64,000 nt of DNA from Sphingomonas_Q fennica_A. GTDB lineage: Bacteria > Pseudomonadota > Alphaproteobacteria > Sphingomonadales > Sphingomonadaceae. The notes beneath the pieces are model-generated. The model ran no database searches. It was not told the DNA's origin and was given only the letters and a program-made list of their open reading frames with translations. This document shows positions 9,115 to 18,259 of the stretch, piece by piece (within the stretch, counting starts at the first letter, position 1; every line of letters starts with the position of its first letter). Position numbers and translations under genes: made by a program. The stretch lies in NCBI GenBank assembly GCA_036946415.1, contig JAQIJD010000009.1:44905-108904 (forward strand), in the 5' to 3' direction.

Positions 9115-10703
9115 GGCGCCAGCACCGTGTCCACCGCCTCGGGCAGCGTATCGGGATAGTCGAGCGTATAGTGCAGGCCGCGGCTTTCGTGGCGGCGGAG
9201 GGCGGAGCGGACGATGAGGCCCGCCACCTCGATCAGGTTGCGCAATTCGATCAGGTCCGCCGTCACCCGATAATTCCCGTAATAATCCTCCACCTCCTGC
9301 TTCAGCAGCGCCACGCGGTGGAGCGCGCGTTCCAGCCGCTTGGTGGTGCGGACGATGCCGACATAATCCCACATGAAGCGGCGGATCTCGCGCCAATTGT
9401 GCTGGACGACGATGTCCTCGTCCGAATCGGTGACGCGGCTCTCGTCCCATTCGCGGATCGCGGGGGGATCGGGCAGCTCGTCCCAGCAGGTGGCGATGTG
9501 GCGCGCCGCCGCCTCGCCGAACACGAAACATTCGAGCAGCGAGTTGGAGGCGAGGCGGTTGGCGCCGTGCAGGCCGCTCTGCGTCACCTCGCCCGCCGCA
9601 TAGAGGCCGGGCAGGTCGGTGCGCCCGTCGCGGTCGATCACCACCCCGCCGCAGGTATAATGCATCGCCGGCACCACCGGGATCGGATCGCGCGTGATGT
9701 CGATCCCCAGCGGCAGCAACCGCGCGTGGATCGTCGGGAAATGGTGGCGGATGAAGTCGGCCGGCTGGTGGCTGATGTCGAGGTGGACGAAATCGAGCCC
9801 GTCGCGCTTGATCTCGTGGTCGATCGCCCGCGCGACGATGTCGCGCGGGGCCAGTTCCGCCAGCGGATGCACGTCGGGCATGAAGCGCTGGCCGGTCAGC
9901 GGGTTGACCAGCCGCCCGCCCTCGCCGCGCATCGCCTCCGTAATCAGGAAGTTCTTGACCTCCAGATTGTAGAGGCAGGTCGGGTGGAACTGGTTGAATT
10001 CCATGTTGGAGACGCGCGCGCCCGCGCGCCACGCCATGGCGATGCCGTCGCCGCTCGCCCCGCGCGGTGCCGTCGAAAATTGATAGACGCGGCCCGCACC
10101 CCCCGTCGCCAGGATCGTCGCGCGGGCGGTGAACAGCGCCACCTTGCCCGTCGGCCGGTGGAGCGCATAGACGCCGCGCACCCGCCCGTCGCCCGAATAG
10201 CGCTGGCAATGCCGGCCGGTGACAAGGTCGATCGCCGCCATGTCCGTCACCAGCTTGATGTTGGGGTGGGCGGCCGCCGCCGCCTCCAGCGCCTGCTGCA
10301 CCGCCCAGCCGGTCGCATCGTCGACATGGACGATGCGGCGGTGGCTGTGCCCGCCCTCGCGCGTCAGGTGCCAGCGGTCCGGCCCCTCCTCGGCGGGGTT
10401 GAACGGCACGCCCAGCGCCGCCAGCCGCTCGATCGCGGCGGGCGCATTCTCGACCACGAACTCGACGGTCGCCCGGTCGTTGAGGCCCGCACCGGCGGTG
10501 ATCGTATCCTCGACATGCGCGGCGAACGTGTCGCCCGCCTCCAGCACCGCGGCGATCCCGCCCTGCGCCCAGGCGGTCGATCCGTCGGAAAGCTTGCCCT
10601 TGGCGAGGACGACGACGCGGAACCGCTCGGCAAGGTTGAGCGCCGCGGTCAGCCCGGCCGCGCCCGATCCGATGACGATCACGTCGTAGCGGTGATCGGC
10701 CAT
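9111..10703 (-). CDS. nadB: L-aspartate oxidase
   Basis: A 530-residue FAD enzyme that oxidises L-aspartate to iminoaspartate, the first step of NAD synthesis. The FAD motif GSGAAGLTAALNLA is at about residues 12-25. The succinate dehydrogenase/fumarate reductase signatures HPTC, HTRRHH-like and the block near YTCGGV and GEV are present. The helical C-terminal domain ends ESRGLHYTLDYP, typical of NadB. nadA and nadC are not in this window. It starts 1 nt downstream of the stop of an ABC ATPase gene, and a 59-residue gene overlaps its stop codon. Confidence 0.95.
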   Translation of the reverse strand: MADHRYDVIVIGSGAAGLTAALNLAERFRVVVLAKGKLSDGSTAWAQGGIAAVLEAGDTFAAHVEDTITAGAGLNDRATVEFVVENAPAAIERLAALGVPFNPAEEGPDRWHLTREGGHSHRRIVHVDDATGWAVQQALEAAAAAHPNIKLVTDMAAIDLVTGRHCQRYSGDGRVRGVYALHRPTGKVALFTARATILATGGAGRVYQFSTAPRGASGDGIAMAWRAGARVSNMEFNQFHPTCLYNLEVKNFLITEAMRGEGGRLVNPLTGQRFMPDVHPLAELAPRDIVARAIDHEIKRDGLDFVHLDISHQPADFIRHHFPTIHARLLPLGIDITRDPIPVVPAMHYTCGGVVIDRDGRTDLPGLYAAGEVTQSGLHGANRLASNSLLECFVFGEAAARHIATCWDELPDPPAIREWDESRVTDSDEDIVVQHNWREIRRFMWDYVGIVRTTKRLERALHRVALLKQEVEDYYGNYRVTADLIELRNLIEVAGLIVRSALRRHESRGLHYTLDYPDTLPEAVDTVLAP

Positions 10704-10704
10704 G

Positions 10705-11631
10705 TCAGGCCGCCAGCGGCCCGTTGGTGAGCTTCAGGAACACGTCCTCCAGATCGGCCTCGCGCGTCGAGACGTCGACCAGCCCGAGCCCCTGTCCCTG
10801 CAACGCCACCAGCACTTCGCCCGCGTTCACCTTGTCCTTGGAATAGGTGATGACGACGGTGCGCGGCCCCTTCAGCTCGATCTTCTCGAAGCAGGGGGCG
10901 GTGGGCGCGGCGTCGAGATCGCGGTCGACCGTCACCTCCACCGCCTTCTCCCGCGCCATCGCGATCAGCGTGCGCGTCGGCTCGTTGGCGATGACCTTGC
11001 CGTGGTTGATGATCGCGATGCGATCGCACAGCTCCTCGGCTTCCTCCAGATAATGCGTGGTGAGGACGACGGTGACGCCGCCCGCGTTCAGCTCGCGCAC
11101 ATAGGCCCAGAGCTGCTGGCGAAGCTGCACGTCCACGCCCGCGGTCGGCTCGTCCAGCACCAGCACCGGCGGCGAATGGACCATCGCCTTGGCCACCATC
11201 AGCCGCCGCTTCATGCCGCCCGAAAGGCTGCGCGAATAGGCATCGGCCTTGTCCTCGAGGTGGACGGCGCGCAGCAGCTCCATCGACCGGCGCTCGGCCT
11301 TGGGCACGCCGTAGAGGCCGGCATACATGTCCAGCGTCTCGCGCGGGGTGAAGAAGGGATCGAACAGGATTTCCTGCGGCACGATGCCGATCGAGGCGCG
11401 CGCGTTGCGCGGATCGCGATCGATGTCGAACCCCCAGATCGAGGCGGTGCCGCCGGTCTTGTTGACCATGCCCGCCAGGATGTTGATCGTGGTCGACTTG
11501 CCGGCCCCGTTCGGCCCGAGCAGCCCGAAGATCGATCCGCGCGGCACCTCCAGCGAGACGCCGTCCAGCGCGCGCTTGCCGCCCTGATAGGTCTTGCAGA
11601 TGTCGCGGAGGGAGATCGCAGCCTCGGTCAT
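10705..11631 (-). CDS. ABC-2 type transporter ATPase, no permease adjacent
   Basis: A 308-residue ABC ATPase with Walker A GPNGAGKST (about residue 38), Q-loop VPQE, signature LSGGMKRRL (about 135) and Walker B VLVLDEPTAG (about 155), then the H-loop LTTHY. The C-terminal 80 residues form the accessory domain seen in DrrA/YadG-type exporters. The usual ABC-2 permease partner is not next to it; nadB follows after 1 nt. The start is the ATG giving MTEAAISL; an upstream extension exists but lacks a good signal. The substrate is unknown. Confidence 0.85.
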   Translation of the reverse strand: MTEAAISLRDICKTYQGGKRALDGVSLEVPRGSIFGLLGPNGAGKSTTINILAGMVNKTGGTASIWGFDIDRDPRNARASIGIVPQEILFDPFFTPRETLDMYAGLYGVPKAERRSMELLRAVHLEDKADAYSRSLSGGMKRRLMVAKAMVHSPPVLVLDEPTAGVDVQLRQQLWAYVRELNAGGVTVVLTTHYLEEAEELCDRIAIINHGKVIANEPTRTLIAMAREKAVEVTVDRDLDAAPTAPCFEKIELKGPRTVVITYSKDKVNAGEVLVALQGQGLGLVDVSTREADLEDVFLKLTNGPLAA

Positions 11632-11684
11632 GCTTCGGCCGCATAGACCTTCACGCCGCGCGCGCAAGTTGCTAACGGCGGGGG

Positions 11685-11885
11685 ATGACCGCGCCCGCCC
11701 CCGAAACCTCCCTCGTCACCGCCTCGCGCGTCGCCTGCGACGGCGCCACCGAGATCCCCGGCGGCGCGGCGCTCGGCCATCCGCGCGTGTATCTGGAGAT
11801 CGACGAGAAGGGCTATGTCGACTGCGGCTATTGCGACCGGCGGTTCGTGCTGAAAGGCGGCCCGGCGGACGGCGCGGCCCACTGA
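11685..11885 (+). CDS. zf-CHCC zinc-finger protein (NDUFS6-like)
   Basis: A 66-residue protein of the zf-CHCC family. The zinc ligands are visible: Cys in ACDG, His in GHPRVYLEI, and the CxxC pair in DCGYCDRRFVL. The family is related to the NDUFS6 (13 kDa) zinc subunit of mitochondrial and alphaproteobacterial complex I, so it may be an accessory respiratory-chain protein. No nuo genes are in the window. It lies between the divergent ABC gene and tldD, and is likely cotranscribed with tldD 42 bp downstream. Confidence 0.85.
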   Translation: MTAPAPETSLVTASRVACDGATEIPGGAALGHPRVYLEIDEKGYVDCGYCDRRFVLKGGPADGAAH

Positions 11886-11927
11886 TCCCCCGGTGACGGG
11901 GCCGGTGGGACGCCCTATGTTGCGGGC

Positions 11928-13355
11928 ATGACCTTCTCCGATCCCCGCCGCTTCCTCTATCGCGACGCGCTCGATCCCGATGCCGCGCTCCGCCTCACCG
12001 CGGATGCGCTGAAGGGCTGCGACGACGGCGAGCTGTATCTCCAATATATCGCCTCGGAGAGTTTCGGTTTCGACGACGGGCGGCTGAAGACCGCGGATTA
12101 TTCGACCCACGGCGGCTTCGGCCTGCGCGGCGTCTCCGGCGAGACGACCGGCTTCGCCCACGCCAACGAGATCAGCGAACCGGCCATCCGCCGCGCCGCC
12201 GAGACGCTGACCCTGCTCGATCCCGCCACCGGCGCGCGCCCCGCCCCGCCGCGCCGCACCAACAGCGCACTCTACACGGGCGAGGATCCGCTGTCGGCGG
12301 TGCCCTTCGCCCGCAAGGTGGCGCTGTGCGAACAGATCGACGCCGCCGCCCGCGCGCGCGATCCGCGCGTGGTGCAGGCCACGGTCGGCCTGTCGGGTTC
12401 GTGGAGCGTGGTCGAGATCGTCCGCCCCGACGGCTTCGTCGCCTTCGACGTGCGCCCGCTCGTCCGCCTCAACGTCGCGGTGGTGGTCGAACAGAACGGC
12501 CGGCGCGAGACGGGCTTCTTCGGCCTCGGCGGCCGCTACCTCTACGACCGGCTGTTCGAGCCGGCGACCTGGAACCGCGCGGTGGACGAGGCGCTCGCCC
12601 AAGCGCTCGTCAACCTCGAGGCGGTGGCGGCGCCGGCCGGCGAGATGACGGTGGTATGCGGCCCCGGCTGGCCGGGCGTGCTGCTGCACGAGGCGGTCGG
12701 CCACGGGCTGGAGGGCGATTTCAACCGCAAGGGCACCTCGGCCTTCTCCGGCCGCATCGGGGAGCGGGTCGCCGCCCCCGGCGTTACGGTGGTAGACGAT
12801 GGATCGATCGCCGATCGCCGCGGCTCGCTGACGATCGACGACGAGGGCACGCCGACGCAGGCCAACGTCCTGATCGAGGACGGCATCCTCAAAGGCTATA
12901 TCCACGATCGGCTGAACGCGCGGCTGATGGGCGTCGCCCCCACCGGCAACGGCCGGCGCGAGAGCTTCGCCCATGCGCCCATGCCGCGGATGACCAACAC
13001 CTTCATGCACGGCGGCACGGACGATCCGGCCGAAATCCTCTCGCGCGTGAAGAAAGGGGTTTATACCAGGAGCTTCGGCGGCGGGCAGGTCGACATCGTC
13101 AGCGGCAAGTTCGTCTTCTCCTGCACCGAGGCCTATCGGATCGAAAACGGCAGGCTCGGCGCCCCGATCAAGGGTGCGACGCTGATCGGCGACGGGCCGA
13201 CCGTGCTGACCCGCGTCGCCGCGATCGGCAATGACATGGCGCTGGACGAAGGCGTCGGCATCTGCGGCAAGGGCGGCCAGTCCGTCCCCGCCGGCGTCGG
13301 CCAGCCGACGCTGCTGATCGAGGGGCTGACCGTCGGCGGCACCGCCGCGGCGTAA
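11928..13355 (+). CDS. tldD: metalloprotease TldD
   Basis: A 475-residue TldD protein. It carries the variant zinc motif HEAVGHGLEGD (about residue 254), the HExxxH form seen in TldD, followed by the conserved block NRKGTSAFSG. The C-terminal half contains RMTNTFMHGG and GGQVD, also family signatures. With TldE it forms the heterodimeric protease that processes microcin B17, degrades CcdA and matures modified peptides. tldE is not in this window. The full family length is present. Confidence 0.95.
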   Translation: MTFSDPRRFLYRDALDPDAALRLTADALKGCDDGELYLQYIASESFGFDDGRLKTADYSTHGGFGLRGVSGETTGFAHANEISEPAIRRAAETLTLLDPATGARPAPPRRTNSALYTGEDPLSAVPFARKVALCEQIDAAARARDPRVVQATVGLSGSWSVVEIVRPDGFVAFDVRPLVRLNVAVVVEQNGRRETGFFGLGGRYLYDRLFEPATWNRAVDEALAQALVNLEAVAAPAGEMTVVCGPGWPGVLLHEAVGHGLEGDFNRKGTSAFSGRIGERVAAPGVTVVDDGSIADRRGSLTIDDEGTPTQANVLIEDGILKGYIHDRLNARLMGVAPTGNGRRESFAHAPMPRMTNTFMHGGTDDPAEILSRVKKGVYTRSFGGGQVDIVSGKFVFSCTEAYRIENGRLGAPIKGATLIGDGPTVLTRVAAIGNDMALDEGVGICGKGGQSVPAGVGQPTLLIEGLTVGGTAAA

Positions 13356-13379
13356 ATCTTTCGGCCGCTGACGCGGCGG

Positions 13380-13456
13380 CGGCACCGTCCACTCCCCCAC
13401 CCGGCCACCCATGAAGTGACGGCATCGGGTGGCCGGGCGGGGAAGCGGGCCGGTCC
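13380..13456. repeat. palindromic repeat, copy A
   Basis: The core arms CACCCGGCCACCC (13398-13410) and GGGTGGCCGGG (13427-13437) pair, with a 16-nt loop between them; weaker pairing continues outward. Arm sequence closely resembles the larger palindrome at 62714-62794: both start CGGCACC and run through CTCCCCCACCCG to CCCA. This looks like a dispersed REP-like element. Here it lies just after tldD and could also fold at the end of that mRNA. Confidence 0.6.
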
Positions 13457-13523
13457 ACCCCAACCTCGATCGCTATTTTTACGGCCCGCCGTTGCGTCGG
13501 CGGGCCGATCCTCTATCCTGCCC

Positions 13524-13615
13524 GCATCCCCGGGGGACCGCAGGCAGCGGTTGAGAGGCGGTTGATCCACCGCGACCCGTCGAACCTGATCCGGCTGACA
13601 CCGGCGTAGGGAGGG
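13524..13615 (+). promoter_or_regulatory. TPP riboswitch (THI element) of thiC
   Basis: The conserved aptamer landmarks are present in order: GGTTGAGAGG (13549-13558), CGACCC, GAACCTGATCCGG (13582-13594), CACCGGCGTAGGGAG. It lies in the leader of thiC, the usual target. Downstream, ATCCTCC (13624-13630) is complementary to GGAGGAT (13646-13652), which contains the thiC ribosome-binding site. This suggests TPP binding shuts off translation by hiding that site. Confidence 0.95.
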
Positions 13616-13658
13616 TGCGGCCGATCCTCCGCCACCTCCCCCTTTGGAGGATTGCGAC

Positions 13659-15524
13659 ATGGCCGACCTGCCCGCCCGAACCGAGATGCGCGTCACGACC
13701 GGCCCGATCCGCGGCTCGCGCAAGATCCATGTCGAGGGGCCGGACGGCCTGCGCGTCGCGATGCGCGAAATCGCGCTGGAGCCGTCCGCGGGCGAGCCGC
13801 CCTTGCGCGTCTACGATTGCTCCGGCCCCTATACCGATCCCAACGCCCGCATCGACATCATGGCCGGCCTGCCCGAGCTGCGCCGCGACTGGATCCGCAG
13901 CCGCGGCGATGTCGAGGAGGTCACGCAGCGCGAGGTGCGGCCCGAGGACAACGGCCAGCTCGGCCCCGATCGCTCGGGCGGGGTGCCGCCCTTCCCGCAG
14001 GTGCGCGGGCGGGTGCTGCGCGCCAGGGCCGGCGCCAACGTCAGCCAGATGCACTATGCGCGGGCCGGCATCATCACCCCCGAGATGGAATATGTCGCCA
14101 TCCGCGAGAATGTCGGCCGCGCCGCGCTCCGCGAAAAGCTGATCCGCGACGGTGAGGATTTCGGCGCCGAAATCCCCGATTTCGTGACGGCGGAATTCGT
14201 GCGCGACGAGGTGGCGCGCGGCCGCGCGATCATCCCCAACAACATCAATCACCCGGAAAGCGAGCCGATGGCGATCGGCCGCAACTTCCTCGTCAAGATC
14301 AACGCCAACATCGGCAATTCGGCGGTCGCCTCCGACGTCGCCTCCGAAGTCGACAAGATGGTTTGGGCGATCCGCTGGGGCGCGGACACGGTGATGGACC
14401 TCTCCACCGGTCGCAATATCCACGACACGCGCGAATGGATCCTCCGCAACAGCCCCGTGCCGATCGGCACCGTGCCGATCTATCAGGCGCTGGAGAAGGT
14501 GGGCGGCATCGCCGAGGATCTGACGTGGGAGATCTTCCGCGACACGCTGGTCGAGCAGGCCGAACAGGGCGTCGACTATTTCACCATCCATGCCGGCGTC
14601 CGCCTGCCGTTCATCCCGCTGACGGCGAAGCGCGTCACGGGCATCGTCAGCCGCGGCGGATCGATCATGGCCAAATGGTGCCTGGCGCACCACAAGGAGA
14701 GCTTCCTCTACGAGCGGTTCGAGGAAATCTGCGAGCTGATGAAGGCCTATGACGTAGCCTTCTCGCTGGGCGACGGCCTCCGCCCCGGCTCGATCGCCGA
14801 CGCCAATGACGAGGCGCAGTTCGCCGAGCTGAAGACGCTGGGCGAGCTGACCCAGGTGGCGTGGAAGCACGACGTGCAGGTGATGATCGAAGGCCCCGGT
14901 CACGTGCCGATGCACAAGATCAAACAGAATATGACCAAGCAGCTGGAGGCCTGCCACGAGGCGCCCTTCTACACGCTCGGGCCGCTCACCACCGACATCG
15001 CTCCCGGCTACGATCACATCACCTCCGCGATCGGTGCGGCGATGATCGGCTGGTTCGGCACGGCGATGCTCTGCTACGTCACGCCCAAGGAGCATCTGGG
15101 CCTGCCCGATCGCGACGACGTGAAGGTCGGCGTCGTCACCTACAAGCTGGCGGCCCATGCGGCCGATCTCGCCAAGGGCCACCCCGCCGCGAAATTGCGC
15201 GACGACGCGCTCAGCCGCGCCCGCTTCGAGTTCCGCTGGCGCGACCAGTTCAACCTGTCGCTCGATCCCGATACGGCCGAGCAATATCACGACCAGACGC
15301 TGCCCGCCGAAGGTGCCAAGACCGCGCATTTTTGCTCGATGTGCGGCCCGAAATTCTGCTCGATGAAGATCACGCAGGAGGTCAGGGATTTCGCCGCGAA
15401 GCAGAACGCCCCCGCCGACACCTTCCTCGCCGCCGCCCCCGTGGCGGATGCGGACGCGGGGATGGCCGAGATGAGCGAACGCTTCCGCGAGCAGGGCGGG
15501 GAGATCTACCTGCCGGCGGAGTGA
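13659..15524 (+). CDS. thiC: phosphomethylpyrimidine synthase ThiC
   Basis: A 621-residue radical-SAM enzyme that turns aminoimidazole ribotide into the HMP-phosphate half of thiamine. The C-terminal [4Fe-4S] motif CSMCGPKFC (CxxCxxxxC) is at about residues 560-568. Zinc/substrate regions such as MHYARAGIITPEME and EGPGHVPMHKI are also present. The ATG at 13659 is chosen because GGAGG (13646-13650) sits 8 nt before it; an upstream in-frame TTG lies inside that site. It is controlled by the TPP riboswitch just upstream and is followed by a strong GC hairpin. No other thi genes are nearby. Confidence 0.97.
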   Translation: MADLPARTEMRVTTGPIRGSRKIHVEGPDGLRVAMREIALEPSAGEPPLRVYDCSGPYTDPNARIDIMAGLPELRRDWIRSRGDVEEVTQREVRPEDNGQLGPDRSGGVPPFPQVRGRVLRARAGANVSQMHYARAGIITPEMEYVAIRENVGRAALREKLIRDGEDFGAEIPDFVTAEFVRDEVARGRAIIPNNINHPESEPMAIGRNFLVKINANIGNSAVASDVASEVDKMVWAIRWGADTVMDLSTGRNIHDTREWILRNSPVPIGTVPIYQALEKVGGIAEDLTWEIFRDTLVEQAEQGVDYFTIHAGVRLPFIPLTAKRVTGIVSRGGSIMAKWCLAHHKESFLYERFEEICELMKAYDVAFSLGDGLRPGSIADANDEAQFAELKTLGELTQVAWKHDVQVMIEGPGHVPMHKIKQNMTKQLEACHEAPFYTLGPLTTDIAPGYDHITSAIGAAMIGWFGTAMLCYVTPKEHLGLPDRDDVKVGVVTYKLAAHAADLAKGHPAAKLRDDALSRARFEFRWRDQFNLSLDPDTAEQYHDQTLPAEGAKTAHFCSMCGPKFCSMKITQEVRDFAAKQNAPADTFLAAAPVADADAGMAEMSERFREQGGEIYLPAE

Positions 15525-15531
15525 GGCGGAG

Positions 15532-15558
15532 ACGGGCGGGGCGCTCTGCCCCGCCCGT
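15532..15558 (+). terminator. GC-rich hairpin after thiC
   Basis: A perfect 11-bp stem (ACGGGCGGGGC / GCCCCGCCCGT) with a 5-nt loop starts 8 nt after the thiC stop codon. No T run follows, so it is not a classical intrinsic terminator. It may end transcription with Rho, or protect the 3' end. Confidence 0.5.
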
Positions 15559-15607
15559 ATGACGATCGCAGCTTGCGGACCACCCCCTTGCCCTTTCCAT
15601 GTTTATC

Positions 15608-15622
15608 GAACATAAAGCGAAC
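15608..15622 (+). promoter_or_regulatory. SOS box (LexA site), GAACN7GAAC
   Basis: GAAC-ATAAAGC-GAAC is an exact match to the alphaproteobacterial LexA consensus GTTCN7GTTC read on the other strand. It overlaps a plausible -10 (CATAAA, 15611-15616) placed 17 bp after TTGCCC (15588-15593). The downstream gene starts at 15667. Confidence 0.6.
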
Positions 15623-15666
15623 ATTTCGCTGTCCTACAGCCCCCCTTTTGTGCTTCATACTGGCGG

Positions 15667-16175
15667 ATGAGCAGCAAGCGCACCTCCGCCGCCGCTTCCG
15701 CGGCCTCCGCCCGTTCCGCCAACCGCCGCGTCCGCCAGGATGGCTGGACGCCCGATCGCCAGCAGGCCTTCATCGAGGCGCTGGCCCAGTCCGCCTGCGT
15801 CACCGAGGCGTGCCGCACCGTCGGCATGTCCAAGCGATCGGCCTATGCCTTGCGCACCCGGCCGGCGGCGCAGGGCTTCCGCATCGCTTGGGATGCCGCA
15901 CTCGATCTCGGCATCCGCCGGCTGACCGACGAATGCCTGTCCCGCGCGCTGAACGGCGTGCCCGTCCCCCATTTCTATCGGGGGGAGCAGGTCGGCGAGC
16001 ATCGCCGCTACGACAACCGGCTGGCGATGTTCCCGCTGCGCATCGCCAGCCGCTCACCTATGCCGCCACGCTCGATCAGATGGTCTATTCTGGCCATCCG
16101 GAAACCGCCGCCGTCGCCTTCGCCCGCGCCTGGCACCGGATGACGGACAACGTGCTGAGCCGGCCCGGGGGGTGA
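15667..16175 (+). pseudogene. frameshifted HTH-like protein behind an SOS box
   Basis: The first part (15667 to about 16050) encodes a Ser/Ala/Arg-rich start and then GWTPDRQQAFIEALAQ and VTEACRTVGMSKRSAYALR, which looks like a helix-turn-helix with a conserved tail FYRGEQVGEHRRYDNRLAMF. From about 16050 the same protein continues in the next frame (PLTYAATLDQMVYSGHPETA) to the stop at 16175. One base is missing, or two extra, near 16040-16055. The intact product would be about 169 residues. Similar uncharacterised proteins are common in sphingomonads; the DNA-binding role is inferred. A LexA-type site lies 45 nt upstream of the ATG. Confidence 0.6.
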
Positions 16176-16217
16176 CGTGGCGTCAGCTTCGTCAACTTGA
16201 GCTCCCGATCGCGCCGG

Positions 16218-17718
16218 TCAGAACAGCCCCTCGATATGCTGCTGCGCGGCGTTCGGCCGGCGGGCGCGGAGCGGCTCCGGCGGGAGGGATCGTGGCGCTG
16301 CATCGCCACTGGCCGAGGCGACCGTCATGGGCGTGCAGAGGGGGCGTGCCAGCCTGCTCCGGGCGATCGAGATGAGGGCGTCGGCCGTGTCGAACGTCGC
16401 GGCGAAATCCGTCGCCGCGCAGGTCGCCTCGACGCTGTCGCGCAGGCCACCGTAATAATCGCCGCGGCCTGCCGCATTCTGTGTGGCGAAGGCGACGATC
16501 CGCAACCTGTCGTCGCATTCGCTGCGATCGATGGCGATCTGCCCGACCGGCTTGCCGTAGCTGTTCTGCCCGACCATCACCGACTCGCTGCGCAGATACG
16601 GCGTCATCGCATTGATGACGAGTTCGGAGGCGGAGGCCGTCCCCGGACCCGTCAGGAACGCCACCTTCACCGTCGCCACGCTTTCCGGGCGCGGCTGGAA
16701 CCGGCGGGTCACGTTCTCGCCCGCCTTGTCGGGGCGGAAGGTCATCCGGCTCTGGACGTCGTCGGCGCTGCGCGCGCCGCCGATGAGATCGGCCAGCAAT
16801 TCCGCCGAGGAGACCAGACCGCCGCCATTGTAGCGCAGATCGACGATCAGATCGGTGATGCCTGCCGCCCTGAACCGGGCGAATGCGTCCCGCATCGGCT
16901 GGTCGGCGGTCGATACGAAGGTGCGCAGGTTGAGGTAGCCGGTGCGACGATAATGTTCGAACACGGGCTGTCCGTTGACGACATCGCTGATCGTCGATGT
17001 CGGAGCATCGAATATCTGCACGCCGTAGCGCGGGGAGACCGGCTGGAGCGTATAGGAGGCGCTAGTGATGGTGGCCGATCGCAGCGGCTGCCTGTTGCCG
17101 ACGTAGAAGCGGAAGTAGCGCGCCTCGCCGGCCGCGCCGGTGCCGAGGGCAGCGGCCACGGCCGCCCCGCCGCCTTCGGCAAGCAGATCGCGGACCGGCC
17201 GGGCCGTCGCCTCGGACGTGCCGATCGCCTCGATCACCGTGCCGCGGTCCATCCCGGCGGCCAGTGCCGGCGCGCCCTCATAGGCCTCGCGCACTAGCAA
17301 CACGTCGTTCACGAAGCCGAGCTGGAAACCGAAACCTTCGCTGGTGCCATTGTCGTAGTAAGCATCCTCCTCGCGGATCGAGGTCAGGTAGGTGAAATTG
17401 CGGTCGCGCCGCTGCGCCCGCGCCGGGGCGGTCAGCGCGTCGACATAATCGTCGACGGTCGCATAGCGCGCCGGATCAACGCCGGTCGCCAGCAGATCGG
17501 GGAAGAGATACCATTCGCGCAGTTGCGCCGCCGCCCAGTCCTGCCGGGCGCGCAACGAGCAGGAGGCGTTGGTGGCGCTCGCCCCGCCCGTCGCGGTGCC
17601 GCCGCCGGCCCCGGCGGTCGCGCCCGTCGTCGGCGTGACGCTCGTTCCGCCGCCGCCCCCCGCCGCACGCAGCCACCAGCAGCATGGCGGCCAGCGCCAC
17701 GCTCATTCGCCCGATCAT
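16218..17718 (-). pseudogene. S41-family C-terminal processing peptidase, frameshifted at a G run
   Basis: A lipoprotein signal MSVALAAMLLVAACGGG begins just inside the ATG at 17718. The peptidase body is in another frame, from about 17655 to 16218. The frames join if the C6 run at 17656-17661 (G6 in the gene) loses one base or gains two, restoring a Gly/Thr-rich linker. The body has a PDZ-like region and the S41 core: DLRYNGGG, catalytic Ser in GPGTASASE and Lys in NSYGKPVG. Without the fusion only a TTG start at 17555 would serve, giving 445 residues and no export signal. The role is probably turnover of periplasmic or outer-membrane proteins. Confidence 0.7.
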
Positions 17719-17833
17719 GTCCGTTCACCCCCGTGATTGCGACGAATGATAGCTGGCGCGGATGACTATGCAACCGCGCCGCCCGATCGTCGTTGCCCCT
17801 TCAAGAATAGTCCGTATCGGGAGTATCCGCCTC

Positions 17834-18148
17834 ATGCGTCTGATCGTCCTGCCGCTGATCGCTGCCGCCGCCTTGCCGCTCGCCGCCTGCAACCAGTCGC
17901 CGCCGCCGCCCGCCGCGGCCGCACCGGCCAAGGACGTGCTGGCCGATCTGCCGGAGGCGCAGCGCAACGCCACCCTGTTCCGCGCCATCCGCGATGGTGG
18001 CCAAACTTGCCAGAATGTCGTCGCCGCGGAATCGGTGAAGGCGCCCGGCACCAACGACCCGGCCTGGCTGGCGCGCTGCGAGGATGGCGTCCACTGGCAG
18101 GTCACGGTGCGCGAGGGGGCGGCCGCCACGGTGATCCGCGCCGGCTGA
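17834..18148 (+). CDS. small lipoprotein, unknown function
   Basis: A 104-residue protein with a lipoprotein signal: MRLIVLPLIAAAALPLAAC, cut before Cys 19. A Pro/Ala linker follows, then a small domain with two cysteines (QTCQN and ARCEDG) that could form a disulfide. I do not recognise the family. The start was moved to the ATG that begins the signal peptide; the frame is open upstream. It diverges from the frameshifted S41 peptidase gene. Confidence 0.65.
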   Translation: MRLIVLPLIAAAALPLAACNQSPPPPAAAAPAKDVLADLPEAQRNATLFRAIRDGGQTCQNVVAAESVKAPGTNDPAWLARCEDGVHWQVTVREGAAATVIRAG

Positions 18149-18259
18149 CCGGCGCCGGCATCCCTGTCGTTCGCCGCTCCGCGCCGTCGCCGGTCGAGCC
18201 AGGCTTGACCCGGTGGCGCGTTCCGGCTCGATCGCGGCATGCCGACCGGGGATGAGTGT

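Noticed and set aside
6115..9159. Plus-strand open frame of about 1000 codons over polA
   Set aside because: Antisense shadow; polA has all its motifs in the opposite strand.
13482..13507. Perfect 10-bp stem CGGCCCGCCG / CGGCGGGCCG just upstream of the TPP riboswitch
   Set aside because: The T run lies before the stem on the plus strand (and would be A after it on the minus), so it does not fit an intrinsic terminator; no role assigned.
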